From Marinobacterium_D sp050908845 (GTDB lineage Bacteria; Pseudomonadota; Gammaproteobacteria; Pseudomonadales; Balneatricaceae), in NCBI RefSeq assembly GCF_050908845.1, contig NZ_CP194171.1:3410001-3474000 (forward strand): a DNA stretch of 64,000 bases, read 5' to 3'. Positions 1-8,152 of the stretch are shown in pieces. Position numbers and translations under genes: made by a program. How positions within the stretch are numbered: the first letter of the stretch is position 1; each line of letters opens with the position of its first letter. Under the pieces are notes generated by a model, which saw only the letters and a list, made by a program, of their open reading frames with translations, searched no databases and had not been told where the DNA came from.

Positions 1-147
1 CGCGATATGAAGGATTTCGCCGCCATGAACGCGGTATGGGACGCCTGGGTGGCCGATCTGCCCAAGCCCGCCCGCGCCTGCGTTGAAGCGCGCATGGCAC
101 GCCCGGAAATTCTCGTCGAGATGACCGTCACCGCTGCCGAAGCCTGA
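1..147 (+). CDS. RidA-family protein, C-terminal end (5' truncated by window)
   Basis: Frame 1 is open from the first base and gives 48 residues before TGA. The tail reads KPARACVEARMARPEILVEM, which is the typical C-terminus of the RidA/YjgF/L-PSP family, including the conserved R-x-C-V-E-A region and the final beta strand. Known members are small trimeric enzymes that hydrolyse reactive enamine/imine intermediates; some act as 2-aminomuconate deaminases in aromatic catabolism. The N-terminal half and any substrate hint lie outside the window, so the subfamily cannot be assigned. A small palindrome follows the stop, and the next gene runs the same way after about 180 bases. Confidence 0.75.
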   Translation, partial: RDMKDFAAMNAVWDAWVADLPKPARACVEARMARPEILVEMTVTAAEA

Positions 148-170
148 CAGGGCTTAATCTAAAGCCCGCC

Positions 171-190
171 AGAGGCCGGTTCCGGCCTCT
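171..190 (+). terminator. Perfect GC-rich palindrome after the ridA-like gene
   Basis: AGAGGCCGG and its exact complement are separated by TT, 23 bases after the stop codon. A second weaker stem (GGGCTT/AAGCCC) lies just upstream at 150-167. There is no real T tract, so this could be a weak or Rho-assisted terminator, or only an mRNA-stabilising hairpin. Confidence 0.35.
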
Positions 191-325
191 CCTTGCCCCC
201 TTCAGATGCCTGCCCCCCCTCAGAGACCAGCAAGCGGGTATCAGGCACTGTCAGACAGTCGCCAGATCAGTTATTTTTCATCTCCATACCACTGACCCGC
301 CAACCCCAAAACGGAGGAGCAAAGG

Positions 326-1021
326 ATGAAAGGCACATGGATCGATATCCCAACGGTCGAAAAGCAGGGCTTTACCGGCTACCTGTCCCTGCCGCCGACC
401 GGAAAAGGCCCCGGCATCGTTATCGCCCAGGAGATCTGGGGCGTAAACGGCCATATCCGCGCCCTAGCTGATCAATACGCCCTGGATGGCTATGTGGTGC
501 TCGCACCGGATGTGTTCTGGCGTCAGGAAAAACAGGTCGACCTCGACTATGACGAAACCGGCAGCACCCGGGCCCTGGCCCTGCGCCAGGCCGTTGATGA
601 TGCCCAGGCCGGTGCCGATCTGACCGCGGCCGCCGCGCATCTGAAAACCCTGCCCGAAGTAGACGGCGGAGTGGCCGCCATCGGATACTGCCTTGGCGGC
701 CAGCTTGCTTACCGCGCTGCCGCGGCAGGTGAAGTTGATGCAGCCGTTGCCTACTACGGAGGCGGTATTCAGGACAGCCTGGAGCTGGCGGCTGACATTA
801 GTCAGCCGATCCTGTTCCACTACGCCGAGCTGGACAAGATGATACCGCCCGACGCCGTAGCCAGCGTGAAAGCGGCGTTCAGCGATAAGTCCGAGGCACA
901 GTTCTTCGACTACCCAGGCGTCAACCACGGCTTTAACTGCTGGGGACGCCCCGCCTACGATCAGAAATCCGCGGCACTGGCCCACGGCCGTACGTTGACA
1001 TTTCTGGCCGAGTCACTCTGA
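326..1021 (+). CDS. Dienelactone hydrolase family protein
   Basis: This 231-residue alpha/beta hydrolase has the DLH triad: Cys122 in the G-Y-C-L-G-G nucleophile elbow, Asp170 (AELD) and His201 (NHGF). Family members hydrolyse dienelactones or related lactones and esters in the cytoplasm. The residue numbers of the triad are identical to those in the N-terminal domain of the fusion protein at 8153-9388, so the two are close paralogs. The start has a good ribosome site (GGAGGAGCAAAGG, about 5 bases upstream). The substrate is unknown; proximity to the aromatic island suggests, but does not show, a role in ring-fission product metabolism. Confidence 0.85.
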   Translation: MKGTWIDIPTVEKQGFTGYLSLPPTGKGPGIVIAQEIWGVNGHIRALADQYALDGYVVLAPDVFWRQEKQVDLDYDETGSTRALALRQAVDDAQAGADLTAAAAHLKTLPEVDGGVAAIGYCLGGQLAYRAAAAGEVDAAVAYYGGGIQDSLELAADISQPILFHYAELDKMIPPDAVASVKAAFSDKSEAQFFDYPGVNHGFNCWGRPAYDQKSAALAHGRTLTFLAESL

Positions 1022-1103
1022 TCCCCTTGCGCTCGCCGCTTGAACCGCGCTCGCGCTGCCTGAGCCAGAACTGCACAGGCTTAACCGGTAAGAGGTATCA
1101 GCC

Positions 1104-2075
1104 GTGAAAATCGCGATACTGGATGACTATCAGGATGCGGTCAGCAAACTCGACTGCTTCGACCTGCTGGCAGAGCACGACGTACAGGTGCTGACCCAGA
1201 CGTACGAGGATCCAGAAGAGCTGGCATCAAAACTCGCTGGCGTCGAAGCCCTGGTGCTTATTCGCGAGCGCACAAGGATCACCGATGCTCTCCTGTCCTA
1301 CCTTCCCGACCTGAAACTGATCAGCCAGACCGGCAAGGTGAGCAACCATATCGACCCGGCCCTGTGCGCCCGACACGGCGTTGCCGTGGCCGAAGGGATC
1401 GGCTCGCCGGTGGCTCCCTCTGAGCTTTGCTGGGCACTGATCATGGCCGCTTCGCGCCGGATCCCGGAGTATGTTCAACAACTGGAGCTTAACCACTGGC
1501 AGCAGTGTGCTACCCCCGGGCTGGGGCGCAGCCTTGATGGGCTGACACTGGGCATCTGGGGCTACGGTAAAATCGGCCAGCGTATCGCCCAATATGCCAG
1601 GGCGTTTGGTATGAACGTGCTGGTTTGGGGCAGCAAGACGTCACGGCAGAAAGCGTTTGAAGATGGTTTCGCCGCCGCCGAAAGTAAAACCGAATTCTTC
1701 AGCGAAGCTGATATTCTAAGCCTGCATCTGCGACTTAACGACGCCACCCGAGCGATCGTCACCCGCGAGGATCTGGCACTGATGAAGCCCGGATCCCTGT
1801 TCGTCAATATCAGCCGCGCCGAACTGGTCGAGCCCGGCGCCCTGCTTGCCGAGATGACGCAGCGGACCGATAAGTACGCCGCGCTTGATGTGTTTGAGGC
1901 CGAGCCGGCCACACCGCAAAACGAGCCGCTGATGAGACTGCCCAACGTGCTCTGTACGCCGCACATCGGCTACGTGGAACAAAACAGCTACGAGCTTTAT
2001 TTCCGCGTCGCGTTTGAAAACCTGCTGGCCTACGCAAAGGGGCACCCCAGCAACCTGGTCAGCGCCAACGGCTGA
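1104..2075 (+). CDS. D-2-hydroxyacid dehydrogenase family protein
   Basis: The 323-residue protein has the NAD-binding signature G-Y-G-K-I-G (about 153-158) and the three catalytic residues of D-isomer-specific 2-hydroxyacid dehydrogenases: Arg238 in NISRAELVEPGAL, Glu267 in DVFEAEP and His287 in TPHIGY. The family reduces 2-oxoacids to D-2-hydroxyacids or the reverse, using NAD(P)H in the cytosol. GTG/ATG context with GTAAGAGG upstream supports the start. It lies 82 bases after the DLH gene on the same strand and 16 bases before the next gene, so co-transcription is likely. The exact substrate cannot be read from sequence. Confidence 0.85.
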   Translation: MKIAILDDYQDAVSKLDCFDLLAEHDVQVLTQTYEDPEELASKLAGVEALVLIRERTRITDALLSYLPDLKLISQTGKVSNHIDPALCARHGVAVAEGIGSPVAPSELCWALIMAASRRIPEYVQQLELNHWQQCATPGLGRSLDGLTLGIWGYGKIGQRIAQYARAFGMNVLVWGSKTSRQKAFEDGFAAAESKTEFFSEADILSLHLRLNDATRAIVTREDLALMKPGSLFVNISRAELVEPGALLAEMTQRTDKYAALDVFEAEPATPQNEPLMRLPNVLCTPHIGYVEQNSYELYFRVAFENLLAYAKGHPSNLVSANG

Positions 2076-2091
2076 ACGAATGAGGTAACCG

Positions 2092-2580
2092 ATGACCAAG
2101 CTAAACCCCACCCCTCTCGGTCTGGCTGCAGCACTGCTGCTCAGCCTCGCACACTCTGCTGCGTTGGCCGAGCCGACGCAACAGCAGCACGTCCATCAAA
2201 TGGCGCACCAGGTAATGCCATTCGAACTCGGTGCCAGCATTCACCTGTTCAAGATGACGGAAACCGGAGGCCGCCAGCGGGTGGTTCTGCGTGAAGGCCA
2301 GGACCCGGAGCAAATAGCGCTGATCCAGCGCCACCTCAAGCATGAAGCGATGCGCTTTCAGCAGGGTGACTTTGGCGATCCGGCCAGACTGCACGGTGAG
2401 ATGATGCCCGGACTCCAGGCTCTGCAGAAAGGCGCCAAACAGATCCGGATACACTACAGCCCCCTGCCCAATGGCGCGGAAATCACCTTTGAAACCGATG
2501 ACATTCACCTGCTGACGGCGATCCACCGCTGGTTTGGCGCGCAACTCTCGGAGCATGGTGCAGACGCCAAAGCGGAGTGA
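2092..2580 (+). CDS. Small periplasmic protein of unknown function
   Basis: The 162-residue product starts with a clear Sec signal peptide (charged start, Leu/Ala-rich core, likely cleavage after A-L-A near residue 26). The mature part is polar with several His residues near its N-terminus (QQQHVHQMAHQVMPF) and a predicted alternating strand region (ITFETDDIHLLTAIHRWFG). It starts 16 bases after the dehydrogenase stop, with GAGGTAACCG as ribosome site, and its stop overlaps the start of the GNAT gene. Similar exported proteins occur in many proteobacteria without established function, and I do not assign one here. Confidence 0.75.
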   Translation: MTKLNPTPLGLAAALLLSLAHSAALAEPTQQQHVHQMAHQVMPFELGASIHLFKMTETGGRQRVVLREGQDPEQIALIQRHLKHEAMRFQQGDFGDPARLHGEMMPGLQALQKGAKQIRIHYSPLPNGAEITFETDDIHLLTAIHRWFGAQLSEHGADAKAE

Positions 2581-3089
2581 ACCCAGTGGAGATCCCTTTG
2601 ATCAGAGAAGCCAGCCTCAACGACCTGGATACCTGCTACCAGATTGAAACCAGCGCCTACGCCGGTGATGAAGCCGCCACGCGCGAGAAAATCGAGAAGC
2701 GCATTTTGACCTACCCCGAGGGCTTCCTGGTACTGGAGCTCGACGACGAAGTGGTCGCCCTGGTCAACGCTGGCGCCACCGACAAGGTGGAGATGTCCGA
2801 CGAGGCGTTCAAGGAGCTGATCGGCCACGACCCGGCAGGCAGGCATATCGTTATCATGTCGGTGGCGGTTGCCCCCGCCCATCAGGGCAAGGGGTATGCG
2901 GGCCGCTTGCTCAGCGCATTCATCGACCGCATGCGCACCATGGACAAGCGGGAAATCCACCTGATCTGCCAGACGGAGCTGATCGACTTCTACGCCAAGT
3001 ACGGCTTTGAGTACCGCTGTGTTTCGGACTCCGAGCATGGCGGGCTGAACTGGCACGAGATGACACTGAACCTGAGCACCGGCGGTTAA
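2577..3089 (+). CDS. GNAT family N-acetyltransferase
   Basis: The 170-residue protein has the GNAT fold: beta strands early on, then the acetyl-CoA pyrophosphate-binding loop in VAPAHQGKGYAGRLL (motif Q/R-x-x-G-x-G/A), followed by a terminal strand-helix region (FYAKYGFEYRC). It would transfer an acetyl group from acetyl-CoA to an unidentified amine. The start is a GTG whose bases overlap the previous stop (GTGA), so the two genes are translationally coupled; a second GTG three codons later is an alternative. It is the last intact gene of the rightward group. Confidence 0.8.
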   Translation: MNPVEIPLIREASLNDLDTCYQIETSAYAGDEAATREKIEKRILTYPEGFLVLELDDEVVALVNAGATDKVEMSDEAFKELIGHDPAGRHIVIMSVAVAPAHQGKGYAGRLLSAFIDRMRTMDKREIHLICQTELIDFYAKYGFEYRCVSDSEHGGLNWHEMTLNLSTGG

Positions 3090-3111
3090 TCAGCTTCAAC
3101 GAATCCCTGTC

Positions 3112-3162
3112 ACGATCCTGGCCCGCAGCCGTACTCTGGAGTTTCTGGCCGAGCAGCTGTAA
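3112..3162 (+). pseudogene. Relic of a second dienelactone hydrolase gene (C-terminal codons only)
   Basis: One frame reads TILARSRTLEFLAEQL then TAA. The intact DLH upstream ends ALAHGRTLTFLAESL and stop, and the DNA is also nearly the same (980-1021 against 3121-3162, including the shared run TTTCTGGCCGAG). There is no start codon or body of the gene. This is best read as the leftover 3' end of a duplicated DLH gene, with the dehydrogenase, periplasmic and GNAT genes now lying between the two copies. Confidence 0.7.
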
Positions 3163-3211
3163 GCAGGATTGAGCCTCGGGCGAGCAACCGTTTTGTGGGG
3201 TTCGGTATCGC

Positions 3212-3230
3212 GGTCCGCCGAGTGCGGACC
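3212..3230. terminator. Hairpin between convergent genes
   Basis: GGTCCGC and GCGGACC form a perfect 7-bp stem with a 5-base loop, and GGTTC/GAACC lies further out. It sits between the rightward GNAT group and the leftward AraC gene. There is no T tract on either side, so termination is a guess from position. Confidence 0.35.
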
Positions 3231-3253
3231 GAACCTGACCCGGCCCTTAACCT

Positions 3254-4264
3254 CTACCACTGCTGCATCCGGCGCAGGGTTTCACTGGGCTTCTCGCCAA
3301 AGGCTTTCTGGTATTCACGACTGAAACGCCCCATATGTGTGAAGCCCCAGCTCAATGCGGTATCGGTAACCGATACGCCGGTCGAACGCTCCTCCAGAGC
3401 CGATCTCACCTTTTTGAGCCGTATCTGCTTCACATGCTCCATGGGACTCGTCTGGCGGAAGTCGTGAAAGCCCGCGTACAGCGTGCGTACGCTGACACCT
3501 GCCAGCTTTGCCAGTTGCCCGGGCGTTAACGCCTCGCCGGCATGGGCTTCAATGTACTCTTCTACCCGCTTCACATATCGCGGCGCCAGCGATGCCTGGG
3601 GTTGATTCATCGCATCGGTATAGCTGTGTGGCTGGACCGCCAACAGCGTACTGATCACCATCTGCTCGAGCTGCTGCCGCACCAGAACCCTGTCAGTGGC
3701 AGAGGGGCACTGCTGCAACAGGCTGGTCAGGTAGAGCATCATGTTGTGCCAGACCGGATCAGCCTGCCAGCGCAGCTCGGACCGGAAACACAAGGGAGCA
3801 TTGAGTGAGTGGCCCAGCTCCTGACTGCAGGCGCGCTCCACCGCCTCACGTTCGATTTTGAACATCAACATATCGCAGTCCCCGCTCCACTCCATGCGCA
3901 GCGGGTCTGTCGGGTTCAACACCGCGGCCACCTGCTGGTTGGAGGTGATACGGCTGTCACCACTGGTGATATTGGCGCGACCCACCACCGGCATCTGAAT
4001 CAGATAAAACTGCTCCAGGTGTTTCGGGTCGATATTGACGTCTGCACCGTACTTCAGGCGGTTGAACTTCACCTGGCCCAGCGGCAGCGAGTGCATGCGC
4101 GCATCCAGCATGCTGCCGGCTTTGGCATCGAGACGGTGCGGCCTGTAGGCTGCTGCCACCTCATCTCTGACCTCTTCAAGGCTGATTGAGTGAAACAGCT
4201 GTCGATTTACGTCGTCTATTAGCGCCTTCTCTAAACAGGAAGACGGATTCGTGCCTGGGGACAT
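3254..4264 (-). CDS. AraC/XylS family transcriptional regulator (first of three paralogs)
   Basis: The 336-residue protein has an N-terminal AraC-binding-like domain (about 40-200, with FYLIQMPVVG as in BenR/XylS-type sensors) and a C-terminal AraC DNA-binding domain with two helix-turn-helices (LAKLAGVSVRTLYAGF and SVTDTALSWGFTHMGRFSREY, ending GEKPSETLRR). It is strikingly like the regulator at 9605-10621, sharing blocks such as VKRVEEYI and FGEKPSETLR, and less like the one at 17124-18131. It lies downstream of the iif operon on the same strand, separated by a terminator, so it should have its own promoter. The inducer is unknown; an aromatic acid or indole derivative is the natural guess. 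Confidence 0.85.
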   Translation of the reverse strand: MSPGTNPSSCLEKALIDDVNRQLFHSISLEEVRDEVAAAYRPHRLDAKAGSMLDARMHSLPLGQVKFNRLKYGADVNIDPKHLEQFYLIQMPVVGRANITSGDSRITSNQQVAAVLNPTDPLRMEWSGDCDMLMFKIEREAVERACSQELGHSLNAPLCFRSELRWQADPVWHNMMLYLTSLLQQCPSATDRVLVRQQLEQMVISTLLAVQPHSYTDAMNQPQASLAPRYVKRVEEYIEAHAGEALTPGQLAKLAGVSVRTLYAGFHDFRQTSPMEHVKQIRLKKVRSALEERSTGVSVTDTALSWGFTHMGRFSREYQKAFGEKPSETLRRMQQW

Positions 4265-4582
4265 ACAGATCTCCCACTTTTTTATTGCGCTTAATCAGCA
4301 TATAGGCACGAGGGGCTTGATATTTTTTCTTCACTATACCGATAAAACAGAGAGTTCGAGTATTAGCAGGAATATTTCGGCACTATCCGGATACTCCCTG
4401 CACTCAGCGGATATTGAGCTCTCGAATGCAGCCCGCAACAGCGTCTCAGCCACTGACACATGAAGGCCTGCTCAAGCGCCCGTCAAACAAGGGAGAGTGC
4501 GAAACAGAAGAGGAAAACAACCGGCCACGAAGGCCGGTTAAAAAAGGACTATCAAAAGGAACTGTCAGAAGGGGGAGATAGC
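4265..4582. other. 318-bp non-coding spacer between the iif operon end and the AraC gene
   Basis: This is AT-rich near 4265-4350, as expected for a promoter of the leftward AraC gene, and it contains the iif terminator at 4519-4539. The short forward reading frames over it have no ribosome site or recognisable product. I see no other feature. Confidence 0.5.
4519..4539 (-). terminator. Rho-independent terminator of the iif operon
   Basis: Read leftward, AACCGGCC-TTCGT-GGCCGGTT forms an 8-bp perfect stem followed by GTTTTCC, about 44 bases past the stop of the last iif-operon gene. On the other strand the stem is followed by AAAAAA, so it fits the leftward direction. Confidence 0.65.
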
Positions 4583-5476
4583 TCAGAAGGGAACGATAGC
4601 CTTGACCCAGAAAGCGTCGCCTTCAGGACGATTCTCGACCGCGAACTCTTTCTGATATTTCATCGTGATGAAGAAGCCCTGGTCATTGGCGTATTTCACG
4701 CTTGGACCGAAGGCGAACGCCTGGCCCTTGTTACCGATATCTACACCATTGACCTCATCACCGGTCACCTGCTTGTAGCCGTAACCACCGACACCAACGG
4801 TCCAGTTCGGTGTAACGCCCCAGCCGAGGGAATAATCGAAATGAAACTCCTGGCCGGATTTATAGTTGGTGTCATCGTTCTCAAAGTTGTAGTCATACAT
4901 CAACTTGATATCGGCATTCAGACCCGTTGGATCCACCCAGGATGCCGCATAGACCGCCTGCACAGCCCAGTAGTTACGGCCGATATTGGCCAGGTCATTT
5001 TTGTCGTATTCGCCGATGGGCGCGAACAGATCGATGCCAACAGCCGTATGCAGGTTGGGACTGTGGTGGTAGGCCAGAGCCGCTGTCAGATCCAGGTCTC
5101 CGACACCCTGATTACTCTGGCTGAGACCATTCACGGACACATCCAGATCCACCAGAGGCAGCAGTGCGGCAGCAACGAACTGACCACCGAAGATTGTCTT
5201 ATCGGTTACCCAGAGCAGACGCGGGGCAACCACATTGGCGTCCAGACTGAAATCGATCGGCAGGCTGTTACCGGAGTCGTCGTTCAGATCATCGGCACTG
5301 TAATGCTGGGCGTAGATCAGCGGATAAACCCCGGCCGGCGGCAGTGCACCGACCAGGTAGTTTTCGGCGCCCATCGGGTAGTTGGAACCACCACCTTCGG
5401 TGGCCTGCGCGGCGCTGGAACACAGCATGGCGATGCTTACTGCGAGCGTGAGCTTTGTCGGTATACGGACTCTCAT
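4583..5476 (-). CDS. SphA/MetA-type outer-membrane protein (candidate iifE)
   Basis: The 297-residue protein has a signal peptide (cleavage near A-Q-A-T-E at about 26) and a strand-rich body with many aromatic/Gly repeats, ending WVKAIVPF with a terminal Phe. Both features are typical of outer-membrane beta-barrels. It belongs to the SphA / phenol-degradation MetA family, members of which sit in aromatic-degradation operons and are thought to help hydrophobic substrates cross the outer membrane. It is the last gene of the iif operon, 66 bases after the flavin reductase, so entry or exit of indole or its products is the likely role. The start was moved to the ATG at 5476, because the codon before it is TTG. 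A paralog is at 60471-61412. Confidence 0.75.
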   Translation of the reverse strand: MRVRIPTKLTLAVSIAMLCSSAAQATEGGGSNYPMGAENYLVGALPPAGVYPLIYAQHYSADDLNDDSGNSLPIDFSLDANVVAPRLLWVTDKTIFGGQFVAAALLPLVDLDVSVNGLSQSNQGVGDLDLTAALAYHHSPNLHTAVGIDLFAPIGEYDKNDLANIGRNYWAVQAVYAASWVDPTGLNADIKLMYDYNFENDDTNYKSGQEFHFDYSLGWGVTPNWTVGVGGYGYKQVTGDEVNGVDIGNKGQAFAFGPSVKYANDQGFFITMKYQKEFAVENRPEGDAFWVKAIVPF

Positions 5477-5542
5477 CAAAGTGTTTCCCTAAATAGGTTG
5501 GCGTGATCGGCACCAGCCCGAGAACCGGGCTGGCGGCAACGC

Positions 5543-6070
5543 TTAGTTCTGCAGGCTGGCAAATGCACCGCGGTAAAACAGCAGCGGGTCAGCAGGCTCG
5601 GATCGCATGGCATCCACCTGCCCCACGATCAGCAGGTGATCGCCCAGCTCCTTGGTAAAGCTGACCGTGCATTCGAGCTGGGCCTGGGCTCCGTCAAGCA
5701 GCGGCACGTTGCGTGCGTTGGTGGTATGCGCAACCCCGTCAAACTTGTCCGCCACCGGACGCGCGAACTGCAGCGCCAGCTCCTGGTGCTGAGCCGCCAG
5801 GAAGTTGATTGCGAAGGGCTTGCCCTCTTGAAACAGGTGAGCGTTTTTCGACTTCAGCGCCAGGCTCCAGAGCACCAGCGGCGGATCCAGGGACAGTGAA
5901 GAGAAAGAGTTGGCGGTGATCCCCACCGGAGAACCATCACTGCCCGGCGCGGTTACAACCGTGACACCGGTGGCAAACAGACCCAGGGTGTCGCGTAGTT
6001 CACGAGGATCGATCTCATTGGCAGGCATCGCTTCGGCGCGTTCGGCAACAGCCAGGTTTGCAGTCGTCAT
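5543..6070 (-). CDS. iifD: Flavin reductase component of the indole oxygenase (IifD-like)
   Basis: The 175-residue protein is a flavin reductase of the FMN/FAD-binding split-barrel family (FATGVTVVT, GSPVGITANSFSSLSLDPPL, FAINFLAAQ, then DHLLIVGQV). Such proteins use NAD(P)H to make free reduced flavin for a partner monooxygenase. It starts 10 bases after the StyA-like gene, with AAGGAGGC as ribosome site, so the two are almost certainly co-translated as a two-component system. In the Acinetobacter iif system the equivalent pair, IifC and IifD, oxidises indole. Assignment to indole rather than styrene or another aromatic rests on the gene neighbours. Confidence 0.8.
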   Translation of the reverse strand: MTTANLAVAERAEAMPANEIDPRELRDTLGLFATGVTVVTAPGSDGSPVGITANSFSSLSLDPPLVLWSLALKSKNAHLFQEGKPFAINFLAAQHQELALQFARPVADKFDGVAHTTNARNVPLLDGAQAQLECTVSFTKELGDHLLIVGQVDAMRSEPADPLLFYRGAFASLQN

Positions 6071-6080
6071 CTTCGCCTCC

Positions 6081-7313
6081 TTAAGCCATGTGCTTTTTGA
6101 TCAGCTCGCCGCAGGCGACGGGGTCTTTCCACCAGGGCATAAACTGGGTCGGGTCGTTGAAGCCGTTGGCGATAATTGAAGCCAGCTCAGGCACCTGCCC
6201 GGCAGCGCCCAACAGCTCGAGGATATGCTCGGGCGGCGGCAGCAGCAGGCTGTTGGTCCAGTCCACCACCCCATTTGCGTAGGACCAGTAGGTTTCAAAG
6301 GTGGACTTCATCCAGGCTTCATCGAAAGCCTTGTCGCCCTGCTCCATGATCGCGTCCAGATAGATGCGGCTGCACTTGGAAGCGTTGTTGGAGCCCTGCC
6401 CGGTGATCGGATCGTTGACCACCAGCGCATCGGCGATACCCATGATCTTGCGACCGGACGGCAGGGTGGCCACGGGCTTGCGCACCGTCGGCGGGAAGCG
6501 GCCCGCCAGAACCCCGTTATCGTCGGTGAGCTCCACCGACTGACAGCGGCCGAATTCGCTGGGCGCAAAGTTTTTGATGATCTCCAGGCTGCGCGCCAGA
6601 TGTTCCTGCGGGGTTTTCACATCGCCCCAGCAGTCCATCGGGCCACCGGGAATACCTTCGAACACCATGATCTCGCAGGGGCCGCTATTAGTTAGCGCCG
6701 GGAAGCAAAAGTATTCACCGACACCGGGAATCAGGTTAAAGGAGACACGGGAGAACGGCTCCATCGGTTTCATACCGTGCACATAGGTCAGCCCCAGTGC
6801 GCGCTGCGGCTTATCGAAGGTGGAACGCTCGGCATCACGCTCAAACATGCCGACGATGTCGCCCTTACCTGCGGCAACAAGCACCAGATCATAGGCAACG
6901 GCCAGCTCTTCCAGCACGTCCAGATCCACGTCGCGGATCTGCAGGTCGCCGCCGAGGCGCACAAATTCGTCCATCCACACCGGCATTTTCATGCGCTGAT
7001 CCACCGACTGCGCCGGCTTGTCCAGACGCGCTTCCCACTCAATCAGGTTGCTGCCGGCATTAGCGGGATCTGGCACGCGCAGGCCGATACCTTCAACCGG
7101 CGGGCAATCCTTCTCCCAGAAATCGATACCCAGGTCGCGCTCGTTTTGCAGCGCCATATCGAACATGCACTGGCTCGACATGATCTTGCCGGCCTTGATC
7201 TGTTCACCCGTACGGTTGGAGAGGATAGATACTTCATAACCGGCTTTGAGCAGGCCGATCCCGGTCTGCAGGCCCGACTGGCCCGCACCTACGATTGCGA
7301 TTTTGCGTGTCAT
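6081..7313 (-). CDS. iifC: StyA-like FAD-dependent monooxygenase, indole oxygenase (IifC-like)
   Basis: The 410-residue flavoprotein begins with an FAD Rossmann motif (IAIVGAGQSGLQTGIGLL; GxGxxG at 9-14) and later has NDPITGQGSNNASKC, both typical of styrene monooxygenase StyA (group E flavin monooxygenases). It has no reductase domain and uses reduced FAD from the neighbouring flavin reductase. In the iif pathway this enzyme epoxidises indole at C2-C3, leading to the 2,3-dihydrodiol. It starts about 40 bases after the SDR gene with CAGGAG as ribosome site. Plain styrene catabolism is less likely, because no styC/styD-like isomerase or aldehyde dehydrogenase is present and antABC lies nearby. 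Confidence 0.82.
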   Translation of the reverse strand: MTRKIAIVGAGQSGLQTGIGLLKAGYEVSILSNRTGEQIKAGKIMSSQCMFDMALQNERDLGIDFWEKDCPPVEGIGLRVPDPANAGSNLIEWEARLDKPAQSVDQRMKMPVWMDEFVRLGGDLQIRDVDLDVLEELAVAYDLVLVAAGKGDIVGMFERDAERSTFDKPQRALGLTYVHGMKPMEPFSRVSFNLIPGVGEYFCFPALTNSGPCEIMVFEGIPGGPMDCWGDVKTPQEHLARSLEIIKNFAPSEFGRCQSVELTDDNGVLAGRFPPTVRKPVATLPSGRKIMGIADALVVNDPITGQGSNNASKCSRIYLDAIMEQGDKAFDEAWMKSTFETYWSYANGVVDWTNSLLLPPPEHILELLGAAGQVPELASIIANGFNDPTQFMPWWKDPVACGELIKKHMA

Positions 7314-7352
7314 TGGATGACTCCTGATGCGTAATTTTTCTGATCTGTTGGG

Positions 7353-8141
7353 TTATTCAGCGAGCTTCGGGATCGCCGGTTCCTGTTGTTCCGGTCCTAG
7401 CGCCGAGTAACCGCCATCCACCGCGTAATCGGCGCCGGTGACAAAGCTGGCTTTCGGGGAGCAGAGGAACAGCACCACCTGGGCAACTTCCTGCGCATCG
7501 CCGAGCCGGCCGAGCATATGGAAGGGAGCGGCAACCCGATCGGCCTTCTCACGGTCCCCACCGCTGACTTCGCCGATCACCCGGGACCAGGTCCAGCCCG
7601 GTGACACCGAGTTCACACGGATGCCATCGGCAGCAAAATCCAGCGCCATGCTGCGGGTCAGATGCTTCATCGCCGCCTTACTGGCCGGATAGATCCAGCG
7701 TCCGGTCTGTGCCGCCTGGGCAGAGATGCTGGTGAAGTTGACGATGGCGCCGGCAGCGCTCTGCTGGATAAAGGGACGGCACAGCTTGGCGGCCATCACG
7801 GCACTGACCAGGTTTATATCCAGTGCCTTGAGCCAGTCGCCGCGGCTGGACTCCACGCCCTCATCGATATAGCTGCAGGCCAGGTTGACCAGATGGTCGA
7901 TCTGACCGAACTGCTCGGCGGTGCGCTCAACAGCCGCCTTCAGCTGGTCGTCTTCAGTGATATCGGTCTCGATGAACAGAGCCGACGGGCCCAGTTCATC
8001 CGCCAGTCTGGCACCGTTATCGGCGTCCAGATCAAGGATCGCGACCCTGGCGCCTTCGGCGACAAAGGCTTTTGCCAGCTCTGCACCGATCAGCGTTGCA
8101 CCACCGGTAATAACTGCCACAGAATTTTCAAACATGCTCAT
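7353..8141 (-). CDS. iifB: SDR-family oxidoreductase (IifB-like)
   Basis: This 262-residue classical short-chain dehydrogenase has TGGATLIG (12-19) for the cofactor, catalytic Ser138/140, Tyr151 and Lys155 (YPASK), and a C-terminal TGADYAVDGGYSAL. The usual N-N-A-G motif reads N-L-A-C here, which is unusual for the family. In the described iif pathway, IifB converts the indole dihydrodiol to 3-hydroxyindolin-2-one and so prevents indigo formation; I infer the same role. It lies 11 bases after the fusion gene with AAGGGGG upstream, in the same operon. Confidence 0.8.
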   Translation of the reverse strand: MSMFENSVAVITGGATLIGAELAKAFVAEGARVAILDLDADNGARLADELGPSALFIETDITEDDQLKAAVERTAEQFGQIDHLVNLACSYIDEGVESSRGDWLKALDINLVSAVMAAKLCRPFIQQSAAGAIVNFTSISAQAAQTGRWIYPASKAAMKHLTRSMALDFAADGIRVNSVSPGWTWSRVIGEVSGGDREKADRVAAPFHMLGRLGDAQEVAQVVLFLCSPKASFVTGADYAVDGGYSALGPEQQEPAIPKLAE

Positions 8142-8152
8142 GACACGCCCCC

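Noticed and set aside
5543..7313. Styrene monooxygenase styAB
   Set aside because: No styrene oxide isomerase or phenylacetaldehyde dehydrogenase is present, whereas the SDR and DLH-SnoaL partners are those of the indole cluster.
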